Source: Candidatus Kapaibacterium sp. (GTDB lineage Bacteria; Bacteroidota; Ignavibacteria; Kapaibacteriales; UBA2268). From it: DNA of 64,000 nucleotides. Every line of letters begins with the position of its first letter. Position 1 is the stretch's first letter. Both the position numbers and the translations under genes were made by a program. Shown here in pieces: positions 1 to 9,600 of the stretch. Where the stretch lies: NCBI GenBank assembly GCA_013414795.1, contig CP058732.1, positions 2,457,737-2,521,736 on the forward strand, given 5' to 3'. The notes beneath the pieces are model-generated. The model was given only the letters and a program-made list of their open reading frames with translations. It was not told where the DNA came from and did no database searches.

Positions 1-516
1 AAGGGGTTTTCCTGGATCGATAAATGTCCAATAGGTTGGGTCTTTATCATCCATCCAAGAAATTTGAAAATCTTTTGCAAGAGTGTGATACTTATAATTT
101 TCATCGGGGAAATAGTTTAATTCGCGGCTACCAAAAGTTTGAACGCCAATTGCTCTAAGTGCAGTGGAGTCATATTGAATCTTAAAGCTGAAACTTTTAA
201 TCGGTTCGGCAATATAAACATCTTTTGTTGCCTCGTGGGTGTACCACTTGTTTTCAATGAATACAGGAACTAAAATTTCGCGGGGTTTGTTTGGATCGAC
301 AGAAGGTGGTACCCAAATTCGCCCATCTGGATACCAGTTTGCGTCCCAGTCGTTATCTGCACCTGTCAATGAAAGCCGTGGAATTTCAGGCTTAATTTCC
401 TGTCCACCACCTTGTGCTTGCAAAAATGATGCAGGAACAATAATAAGAATACCTAGGGCTACTAATAACCCTAAGAAAAGCTTAGAAAATCCTTTGTAAA
501 ACGCTTGGTTATTCAT
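1..516 (-). CDS. Secreted cohesin-like protein, 3' end outside window
   Basis: The frame is open from ATG at 516 to the window edge (172 codons), so the C-terminus is not visible. A GGGAGG Shine-Dalgarno lies five bases before the ATG. The N-terminus is a clear signal peptide: Lys at residues 8 and 12, a hydrophobic core LGLLVALGILIIV, and cleavage probably after ..FLQAQ. The mature part has a stretch around residues 95-125 (FSFKIQYDSTALRAIGV) that resembles cohesin or similar beta-sandwich modules. It is last in a minus-strand run with the genes ending at 539, 1665 and 3603, and starts only 22 bases after the 539 gene's stop. It is probably exported like them, but no sorting domain can be seen because the gene is cut. 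Exact function unknown. Confidence 0.75.
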   Translation of the reverse strand, partial: MNNQAFYKGFSKLFLGLLVALGILIIVPASFLQAQGGGQEIKPEIPRLSLTGADNDWDANWYPDGRIWVPPSVDPNKPREILVPVFIENKWYTHEATKDVYIAEPIKSFSFKIQYDSTALRAIGVQTFGSRELNYFPDENYKYHTLAKDFQISWMDDKDPTYWTFIDPGKPL

Positions 517-538
517 AGAACCTCCCATTTGTGAACAA

Positions 539-1705
539 TTAATAATTAACATATATTTCTCTATTAATAATTTTCGAATTACCTTTTCTAATCACAACAA
601 AATAAATCCCTTTTCCAATTTCATTCATAAAACTTGTATCTCCATCACTTAAAGAACATTCCAAATAAACTTCTTTGATTAATCTTCCCATTACATCATA
701 AATTTGAATATAGTTACCATCTATGTTAAATTCATTATTTTCTTCCTCAAAGTAATTGCTTATTTCCTTTTTGTACACTACATAAACTGAATCTTTTGTG
801 AAATCCGTAACACATTTACATTCTAAGTCAAATTCTGGACTAATTGTTATTTTTGAAAATACATTTGGCATAAGATGTTTTAAATAAAATTTAATTGTGT
901 TTCTATTTCCTATATCATTTTTATTTGCAAATGATAATTTTAAGTTACCCAAGTCATCAACTTCACTATTTAAAAATTCAAAATCTTCGCTTGCTGGAAC
1001 AACAGAATCAATCGACAACTTTTCGGAATCAAATTTACATATAAGATTAAAATTATCTATTCTTGAATCTTTGGAAATACTAACCAGTAAATCAAATTCT
1101 GAAATACTATCAGCACTAACAATTGTATCCTTTGGTGAAGAAACGCGAAAAACTCTATCATCCTTTGGAAAAACTTCACCAATTAAAATTGTAGGTTTCA
1201 TTGAATCAATTGTTGTTTTAAATTCATCAGTAAATTCTATATAATCAATCGAAAAATTAGCAGTATCGGGGCATTTTGAAATCCATTTTCCATAAAATGC
1301 AATAAGTGGCCGATTTCCGTAGATTGGTTCCATTCCAAGAGAAACAGCATATCCATTGATTTTACCGTTCGCACTATCAAATGAAACCGACTTCATATCG
1401 AAAAATTCAGATAAAGTATTTAGATATAAGGCATCAGTAAATTTTACATTCTCTTTGTCGAAACTTATTTGAAAGTTAAATCCAAACAAACTATCGCTCC
1501 TTTGAACGTTTCCGATCGACATTACGAGAATGAATTGCTTTTGATTCTCATTCCCGCACACATCTATTTTCAAAGAACCGTAAATACTCAATTCACAATT
1601 TGCCTTCTTTTGCGAAATTCCTGTCTGGCTAGCCACAAGGGCCAGCCAGACAAGTATCAAAAACCTACTTAATATAGATAAGCTTTTCAACAATATTCTT
1701 ACCAT
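539..1705 (-). CDS. T9SS-sorted cohesin-like surface protein
   Basis: A 388-residue exported protein. I chose ATG at 1705; a GTG two codons earlier (1711) is also possible. Both overlap the end of the upstream gene (stop at 1665) by about 40 bases, and the longer N-terminus is needed to give the signal peptide its Arg/Lys residues. The body carries repeated segments of the form LFGFNFQISFDKENVKFTDA that look like cohesin-type beta-sandwiches. The last ~75 residues (IQIYDVMGRLIKEV ... GKGIYFVVIRKG) are a type A T9SS sorting domain, so the protein should cross the outer membrane through the type IX system. A strong hairpin (1622-1652) sits inside the signal-peptide codons. The family assignment of the middle is tentative. 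Confidence 0.8.
   Translation of the reverse strand: MVRILLKSLSILSRFLILVWLALVASQTGISQKKANCELSIYGSLKIDVCGNENQKQFILVMSIGNVQRSDSLFGFNFQISFDKENVKFTDALYLNTLSEFFDMKSVSFDSANGKINGYAVSLGMEPIYGNRPLIAFYGKWISKCPDTANFSIDYIEFTDEFKTTIDSMKPTILIGEVFPKDDRVFRVSSPKDTIVSADSISEFDLLVSISKDSRIDNFNLICKFDSEKLSIDSVVPASEDFEFLNSEVDDLGNLKLSFANKNDIGNRNTIKFYLKHLMPNVFSKITISPEFDLECKCVTDFTKDSVYVVYKKEISNYFEEENNEFNIDGNYIQIYDVMGRLIKEVYLECSLSDGDTSFMNEIGKGIYFVVIRKGNSKIINREIYVNY
1622..1652 (-). other. GC-rich hairpin at gene boundary
   Basis: Inverted repeat with 13-position arms, one mismatch and a five-base loop: TGTCTGGCTAGCC / GGCCAGCCAGACA around ACAAG. It lies just downstream of the stop of the gene ending at 1665 and inside the signal-peptide codons of the next gene. 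No U-tract follows in the direction of transcription, so it is not a standard terminator. It may be an mRNA processing or stability element, or an attenuator. Confidence 0.6.
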
Positions 1706-3512
1706 TTCCACTCATTCGTACGAAATAGGCTCCATTGCTAAGATTTGCATCGGAAATATTCCAATCCAAATTGAAATTGCTATACCCATTGATAGAATAA
1801 GTAAAGGATTTGACTACAGAACCAGCAGCATCTAATATATCTACAGTGTAGTTACCGGGTAGTGCAATTTCAAGATTAATTATTGGATTAGAAGTGCCAT
1901 TTTCTAAAATATTGATCGAATTTGCTTCCTCTTTGCTTGTTCTTCCAAGCAAGAACATTGGATTTGTCTCAACTTCATTGAATCGTACTTTTATTTTTGT
2001 CAGAGTAACGCTCGGCTTTTCAAAGGTGAGATAAGCAACTGGGGCATCTTTTGAAAATTCACCGCTTCCGATGATAACACCACGACCACCTTCAAAATCA
2101 ACCATTACATTTTCATTGTTCTTCAAAATTGTAAATGGCTCGTTCGTTTCAATAAATATAGAGATTGGCCCATCGTAATCTCCATTTAAATATATCGGGA
2201 ACCGCGGCTGATTGTTAACAAACTCTACCTTCCCGAATACAATATTATTCGCTAATTCAAAAGCACCAATTTTTCCATATTGCGGAATTGTATCATATAA
2301 CCAAGGCAGTTCTGGAATTCTTGCAGAAATGTAATGTAAAATCAGTGCAGCATCATATTCGTTCACTTGATAAAATATCTGACTAATAGAACCAACCTCG
2401 GGTGGCAAACTATCTCCGTAATATTTGTTTCTCCATTTGATTTCTTTCCTATTTCCGGATTGGTCGTAATAGAATCTTCCATTGTGGTTAACATCACCAT
2501 GGTAAGCTGCTCGTCTGCGAACACTATCTAATGGAATGCCGGTTGCAACACTGCGTAGAATGATTCTTGCATCATTCACGGTAACGTATCGGCTTTGTGG
2601 CATATTATAATGTTTACGGTTGTATCCTTTGGACAAATCAACATCACCATCACCCCAGAACTCTTCAACATTGAATCGAGCAAGAGCTCGGAACCGAATT
2701 CTATAGTCAGTTCCGCCAGATGGTGCCCATTCATTTGTCAAACGCATACTTGTCTTGGCAATAAGAGGGCTTTTACCATATTCGAGTCCGTTAAGAAAGT
2801 CAGCGGGATCAAATGCTCCCTTAATACCAACAGAAGCATTTCTCGTAATTACCCGGTCGTCGTTTGTATATTCATTTCCGCCAATTTGACCATAGGCAAA
2901 TTCAATATCTCCAGCAGCAGAGTATGGATCTTGAGATTTGTAAAGTCTCAATTGGAATGTTGCAATACTTGATTTTACATTAACATCATTGATATTAAGA
3001 TAGCGCCATTCGACAATGAAAACACCTTGATCCGGATCAGACTTATAGTAAATTTTCGTAGGTTTGTAGCCATTGAATCTTTCGACATCAGTGTGGTAAT
3101 AGTGGTCGCCCCAGAAAGGAGCAAGGACATTTTTGGGATAAGATGAATTTGAATAGAACAGTGCTGTTGGATCTTTTGCAGGAACTAAGGGCGGTTGAGA
3201 AAATGTGACAAATCCATTAATGCAAACCCAAAGGCGAGTGTAGATTTCTCCACCAAATTCGAAAGGAAAGCCAATCTCAATACCATTTGGGAACGAGTAA
3301 CCATCGTCCAAGTCCTGCAACCACATCGGTGGTAATCCGAACGCAGAGGGTGGGATTTCAATACCATCTTCAAGAGGTTCGTAAGGAACATTGCGAATTT
3401 GCCTCACGGTATCGAAATCTCCGTAAACTTGAGCTTTTGCTGTAATCTGCAAGGACAACATTAAGATAATTGCTGTTGCTATCCCTACAGTTAGTCCGAA
3501 GATTTTTTTCAT
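1665..3512 (-). CDS. T9SS-sorted protein with dockerin-like repeats
   Basis: A 615-residue exported protein. The start at 3512 (MKKIFGLTVGIATA) is preferred over upstream in-frame starts because AGGAGT lies about eight bases upstream and it begins a signal peptide (cleavage probably after AKAQ). Roughly residues 30-270 resemble a sugar-binding or nidogen-like beta domain (FGGEIYTRLWVCINGFVTF). Residues ~285-420 hold two dockerin-like helices with a calcium-loop-like DVNHNG and the segments NDARIILRSVATG and YDAALILHYISA. A second beta domain follows, and the last ~80 residues (YTVDILDAAGSVVKSF ... SNGAYFVRMSG) form a T9SS sorting domain. It is co-oriented with the cohesin-like genes downstream, which suggests but does not prove a surface complex. 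Confidence 0.82.
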   Translation of the reverse strand: MKKIFGLTVGIATAIILMLSLQITAKAQVYGDFDTVRQIRNVPYEPLEDGIEIPPSAFGLPPMWLQDLDDGYSFPNGIEIGFPFEFGGEIYTRLWVCINGFVTFSQPPLVPAKDPTALFYSNSSYPKNVLAPFWGDHYYHTDVERFNGYKPTKIYYKSDPDQGVFIVEWRYLNINDVNVKSSIATFQLRLYKSQDPYSAAGDIEFAYGQIGGNEYTNDDRVITRNASVGIKGAFDPADFLNGLEYGKSPLIAKTSMRLTNEWAPSGGTDYRIRFRALARFNVEEFWGDGDVDLSKGYNRKHYNMPQSRYVTVNDARIILRSVATGIPLDSVRRRAAYHGDVNHNGRFYYDQSGNRKEIKWRNKYYGDSLPPEVGSISQIFYQVNEYDAALILHYISARIPELPWLYDTIPQYGKIGAFELANNIVFGKVEFVNNQPRFPIYLNGDYDGPISIFIETNEPFTILKNNENVMVDFEGGRGVIIGSGEFSKDAPVAYLTFEKPSVTLTKIKVRFNEVETNPMFLLGRTSKEEANSINILENGTSNPIINLEIALPGNYTVDILDAAGSVVKSFTYSINGYSNFNLDWNISDANLSNGAYFVRMSGNGKNIVEKLIYIK

Positions 3513-3560
3513 TTCACTACTCCTGTTTATTAAATAATACATTGTTTCCATATTAATCGG

Positions 3561-3595
3561 GGCTTGTCCCGAAGGAAATTCCTTCGGAACAAGCC
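3561..3595 (-). other. Long intercistronic hairpin
   Basis: Arms of 16 bases, GGCTTGTCCCGAAGGA and TCCTTCGGAACAAGCC, with one mismatch and a three-base loop, fill almost the whole gap between the stop of the giant gene (3603) and the next gene. On the minus-strand transcript it is followed by CCGATTAATATGG, which is not a run of T, so it looks like an intercistronic stabiliser or a weak terminator rather than a classic intrinsic terminator. Confidence 0.65.
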
Positions 3596-3602
3596 GTTTA
3601 TT

Positions 3603-6600
3603 TTACTTAACCACATTTACTGGATAATTATACGTCTTCGAACCATTTGTCAATCGCAAGAAGTAGACGCCACTAGCAATTTCGTTTGTAGTTTGCCAGT
3701 TCTCAGTATATTGTCCAGCGCTGTAGTAGCCGTTGACAATAGTTGCGACGACATTACCCAAAGCATCTACTAACTCGATCTTGGTATTTCCAGACTCGGT
3801 CAAACCGAAGCTTATCTTAGCGTTTGTAGAAATCGGGTTCGGATTTACAGAAACAATACCGAAGACCGGAGTTTCAGGAGTTTCAACAGTACTTACCCAA
3901 TCGTGAACAATTAGGAAGCCAGTGATATTGTCGCGACCAATTTGAACTCTCCAGTATTGACCTTCATCAATGATCTTAATATCTCCATCAACGGGATATC
4001 CTTCGCCAGTCTTCATATTGTAGTTGAACACGTTACCGTTGGATTTATCGTCGCGGATGAACCATTGACCACCAGTCGGATTGCGTTGGGCATCGTTCTT
4101 GTCAGGAATTTCATCTTTACGCCATCGAATTGAAACGGGATAGAATGTCGAGGTATTTCCTACAACACCACCAGCTTGGAAGCGACCTTTGTAAACCCGA
4201 ATATCCGGAGCATTCTTTGCTCTTGGGAATATATTTCGCAAGGTACCATTTGTAAGCGATATAGTCCATCGAGCATCAAATACGTCAACTGGTGGAATAG
4301 ATGGCAACTCATATTCACAGTAAACAGCGTCAAGTGTTCCGATAGGTTCACCGTCTAAACCTTCGCCTGTAGTTGCATCGACGGGCGCAGTACCAAAGAC
4401 TAGTTCTTGCCAAGCACTCTTACCATCACCTGGAATGTTACCTGGGAATGTATTTTCAATTAATAGAGTGCAGGTAAAGTCGGTCGGTTTTGATATTTCA
4501 ACACGGTAAATCAATGTATCGCGAGCACCACTTGCATCGGTAACTTCAACAAAAATTGTAACTTTACCATCCGGATCGCGCTGGTCTGGGAATGCATTTG
4601 TCTTAATCAATACTTTAACAGTGTCTTTCGCAAGAGTACCTCGGATAACGCTTGGTTCAATAGTAAATCCAGCAGGTCGAATTACTCTCAAAGTAAGTTC
4701 TTCTTGAACTGGTGTACGTTTCAAATCGTAATCCCAGACGAGTAGAGTATCGCTGTAGGGTTTGCCAACCTCGGTGCAAACAACTTTAGGTGCATTTGTT
4801 ATTCTTGGTTTATGATTTGTCGAATCGACAAATAGGTTCAATACTTTTATAGCTGACAATTGCCGTTCGCCGTTTACGATATCCCAAACAGCAACAACAA
4901 CCTGTTCATTCTTTGGCGCATCAGTTACACCAGGTTTACCATACAACAATCCACTTACTTGATTAATCTTCAACCATCGTGGGGTTGTCTTCAAGTTGGT
5001 AATATCCCAAACACCAGCCTCGGGGAAGCAAGGATCACGTGGAATTTGATCAACTGGATAATCTGGGTATATCAATTCAAACTCGTGGGATTGACCAAAG
5101 TTCGGATCGTAAATCTTAATTGCTTTGCTCGAGTCAATGAGTTGCGGATTATAGTCTACATCTTCTTTTGCTGGTGGTAATGTTTCTGTAATAATAATTG
5201 GAGCAACGTTCACAAACACCGGCATCGTCATAAAGTTAATCCCGCCGTGACCATCATTGACAACAATTGTAAACACGGTATCTGTATTAAGTGCGTTGTG
5301 ATAGCGAATTTGTGGGGAAACCTTTAACAAATCCCAAGCAAGTGCAGAATCTATTCGAATGTTGATTTGCCCTCTGGTTGTAAGATCAACACCGAATGGA
5401 TCTGCTTGGTCATCAGTTCCGTATTTCATTAGGTATTGGTTACCCATCCATACTGGTCGGGTTTGAGTAATAATTGATTCATTCTTAATTCCATCGAAGT
5501 TTTGATCGTATGTTGTTGTATCAATAACTACAGTGTCGCCAGGGTTCCCCCACCAATCTCTATTACGAACAGCAATATTCATAAAGCCATACGCAGTCTT
5601 ACCGAAGCGGAAGTCCCAACCTCGTGGTTCAAGAGTTTCAGCAGAAAGATCTTCCAATTCATCGTCTGTATTGAAATCAACCTGGAAGCGCAATTTGTTT
5701 GTCAAGTTTGCTTTCAACTTGTTATCCTCGGTCATTCCGCAGGTATAGACAGACGGTTTGTAAATCACATAAGGAACAAGATTAGTACCGGCTCGATCAA
5801 TTCTCTTGTAAATAGTCTCTGCTTGAGCGTCGGCTTCTTCTTGGGTTGCAACCCAATCCATAAATCTTGGTGTACTATCTACCACAAAAATTCTAAAGGC
5901 ATAGTCAATGTAGTAGCGTCCACCATAAAGGATTGTATCTTGTTGCAAGAAACGTGCATTTTCAACATCATACACATAGGCATTAAGATATGGAGCAAAT
6001 GTGTAGATAAACTTGTCGATGGTATCTTGCGAGACACCAGCTGCTTTCAAAGAATCAAGCACTCGATATGCTGGTGGATAATTCTCGGCTCGTACATAAA
6101 CCCATTCACCACCGGGTACTACATATGGGTTAATTGGTTTTCCACGGAATACAAGATAACCAAGAGCGTTGTCCTTTGGATTAATAACTGTTTGATCGCC
6201 AGCAGGAATGGTATCCACCAATAACCAGCGTGCTAAACCAGAAGTAGGTTCAACACTCCAATGATATGTCAATCTGCTATATTGATTTGGGAACAAGAAG
6301 GAACGTGGGTCGAAGTATTTGTTAGTATCCATAGCAGTAACGCTAAGAATACTATCTCGGCCTTGTCCTTCTTCTGGTAGCAAGCCAGAGTATGTTCCAG
6401 GATATTGAGGATATTCACGATCTTCAGTCAAGAAAATAGTGTGCAAGAATTCTACGAGTTTAAGCGTATCAGTCATTCCAGCACGGCTTGGGTATTCGGA
6501 TGGCACAATCTTTACGATTGTATCTGTTTGCAATTTAACTATGTTACCAGTCCAAACTGGTGGTTCAGTTGAACCAACTATCTTAAAGCTGATTCCACCT

Positions 6601-9600
6601 TCGTAAGCTGGAACAACACCGTCTCTCCAAAGAACAGTTCTGGAAACGACCCTAACCACATCACCAGTATCAACTGGCAATGCACGATAACGTTCGCCAG
6701 CATAGAATGTTTGATTTCCTTGGTTTGATGGTGGCATAGATGGTCTATTGGAGAACAAGTTCGGAACCTTGCCGAAGGAAGTTGTTGTAGCGTGATATCT
6801 TCTTCCAGCAAGAGCACCACGGTCTTCTTTCTCTGGATTCCAGCGAAGTTGTTGCAACAAATAGGCACCAGTTCCAAGGTTGTATAAACCTTCCTCGGAA
6901 CGACGGATTGTTGTATTCGGGTTGCGATTTGTGGAGTCGGGAACTAATTCAACTCTTGCACGGAAGATTTCACGATAAGGTGCATTTTCATCAACTTGTT
7001 TCAATGCAACTCGAATATAATCGCCAGTTGTTTCATTTATTACAAAGAAGACACTTTCATTTAATAATCTTGGGTCGTGGTTTGAACGCTCGGCTAAACC
7101 TTCGTAGTTTACTTGTGCTTCGAGGAATAATGGATATCCAATTGGATGATAGTATTCGCCTTTTTCATTCGGACGGAACTCATCCTGCATTGCTGCTATG
7201 AATGGATACTTCAACTGGCCATTTTCATCGCGAGCCTCGGCAACAAAAGGATCGCGAATCCATCTCTTGACATATTTACCATAGGAAGGTTTGCTTGGGT
7301 CATCAAATCGACGAAGCACTGGCGGTATACCAACTGCAAAATCTTCGATAGGTACCATTCTACGATTTGAATAGTCGGCAACCTTAATATCAGTACCTTT
7401 GTCGTATAAGTCGTAGACAAGACCAGACATTAAAACCTTCTCTGGTATGCTATATTGACCTGGTGTGTTTTCATCGGCACCATTATCCAATGGAATAGGT
7501 CGATAAGTGAATTTATGTGTTGATTCAAACGGTCCTTGTTCTCTTGGATCTGCCGTTTGCGGGAACATAAACTTCAAATAGGTTTCATTCTTTGGATTGA
7601 AATCTGAATCAACAAAGAATGTCTCCATCAATGCTGGCTCTGCATAAACTGTATCATTGCCGTTAATTGCAATAATCTTCTTTTGATAAACGACAGACAT
7701 CACAACATTTGCTTCGGTTCTACCCCAATAATTACCACGCAATGTATCTGTTCCACCAAAGCCAGCCTTTTGTCCAGCAAGTACGCCCTTGGTGTTTGGT
7801 GCATCGGGTAAGCGAATCAAAAATCTTGCTTTATTATTATAAATGGAGTTGGCTGCCTCGGGTGCAAGAGTTGATGGTAATGGTCCAACAATTTCTCCGT
7901 AGAGAATAGCACCAGCAAGGTCGCTCGAAGCAGGATTATTTGTGATATTACGGTTATTATCTCTCTTAACTGGTCCGCTAATTACATTTTGGTCATAGCC
8001 AATTTGCGAGTATGCTTCGTTGCCAGTAATTAGTGAACGATTAAAGACCAATCTTAGATTGAAATTATCAGAGTAAACAGCAGCACCAGTAAAGGCTTTG
8101 TTATTTTGAATTCTAACTCTATTGAAGAATACAGTATCAACTCGATTTGCTCTGTCATCATCAATAACATCAAGAATATAGATTGCTCCACCTAATCCAA
8201 CTCCATTTTCTGGCAACCAGGTATCCCAATTCTTTCTCACGACATCTACATAGCGAGCATCAGCAGGTTTAATATCACTCCAAGTATTACCACCATCAAG
8301 GGTTCGCTTCAATAATCCATAGTCACCAGAAATGAAGCCCCATTGTGTTGTCGGGAAAATTGCACCATATACGCTATAATTGCTTCCAATGTCAAGCGGT
8401 GTCCAGTTTGAACCACCATCAACTGTCTTCCAAGCAATTCCATATTCACCGAATAGATAACCTGTGGTCTGCGAAGTAAAGTAAATCTTGTTGAAACTAT
8501 ATTGTGGATCTTCGAAAATCTTAACCCAGGAGTTTCCACCATCGGTGGTCTTTAATATTGTACCCCACCATCCAACTACGTAACCAGTGTTCAAATCTGC
8601 AAAGTATACATCTTTCAAAGGAGCGTAGGTATTCGCAAATCGAACATCCCAAGTGTTTCCACCATCGGTAGTAACAATAATGGTTCCTTGTTCACCGACA
8701 ATGTAACCTCGATTTGCAGAAGTAAAGTATGAAGCCCAAAGTGTGTTGGTTGTAAATCCTTCGCCCACTTGAGTCCAGGTTTCACCAGCATCTGTTGTCT
8801 TCAATATTACACCGTGGGAACCAACGGCATAACCAACTGTTGCTGTTGGGAAGAAAACATCATTAAGCACATAAGAATAAATTGCTGGATGGACCTCTCG
8901 CCAAGTGGCACCATTATCTTCGGTCTTAAGAATAACGCCTCTATCGCCTACAATAAATCCGTTAGTTCCTTTGAAAGTAATTGACATCAATCGGTAAGGT
9001 TGAGAATAGTTTGTATATTGCCACTTATCTCCGCCTTGTGTAATCTTAATTATAGTACCGTTTTGACCAACAGCAAAGCCACTGCTTGGTTCGTAGAAAG
9101 CAACATCATATAAATCGCTTACAGTTTGTTCAGTTCCAGCCTCTATCTGGGTCGTACCACTTCCACTTTGTGTTCGTAATATTTCTTCCTCGACAATTAT
9201 TTCGTTATCAAGGAATTGCGTCATCATTCTTGTATCGGGTGCGTAATCAAATGATTTGTATGTAAATACATCATTCGTCGAGGAAAAGTCAACAGCAAGC
9301 AATGTATTCGGATCAACTGTTACATTGTCAACATCAGTAACAAAGTATCGTTTGGTGTTGAACTCTGGGTTAACCATTGCCAGAGCACCACCGTTACCAT
9401 TGTATACTTTGTTACCAATAAACTGAACGCCTTTGACAACGTTCAAGTCTGCTCCGACGGTGTACAATGCTCCACCACCTCTAATGTATGGTTTGTTTAT
9501 GTTAGCGACTCCTTCGCCAACAGTGTTATTAACAAATTGTACACGGCGGAGTTCTACTGCTCTTTGATTTGATGGCATCAAAAGTGAACCCTGTGGTATA

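Noticed and set aside
1665-1705. Overlap of two exported-protein genes as evidence of another frameshift
   Set aside because: The upstream protein ends in a complete sorting domain and the downstream one begins with its own signal peptide, so both are whole.
5502-6224. Plus-strand ORF of 240 codons antisense to the giant gene
   Set aside because: The minus strand has continuous recognisable domains and a sorting domain; the plus ORF has no ribosome site, no known motif and a Cys/Ile-rich composition expected of a shadow frame.
8230-9120. Regularly spaced similar DNA segments resembling a direct-repeat or CRISPR-like array
   Set aside because: The spacing (~125 bases) and similarity come from the seven protein repeats of the propeller; the copies are degenerate at third positions and there are no uniform repeats with spacers.
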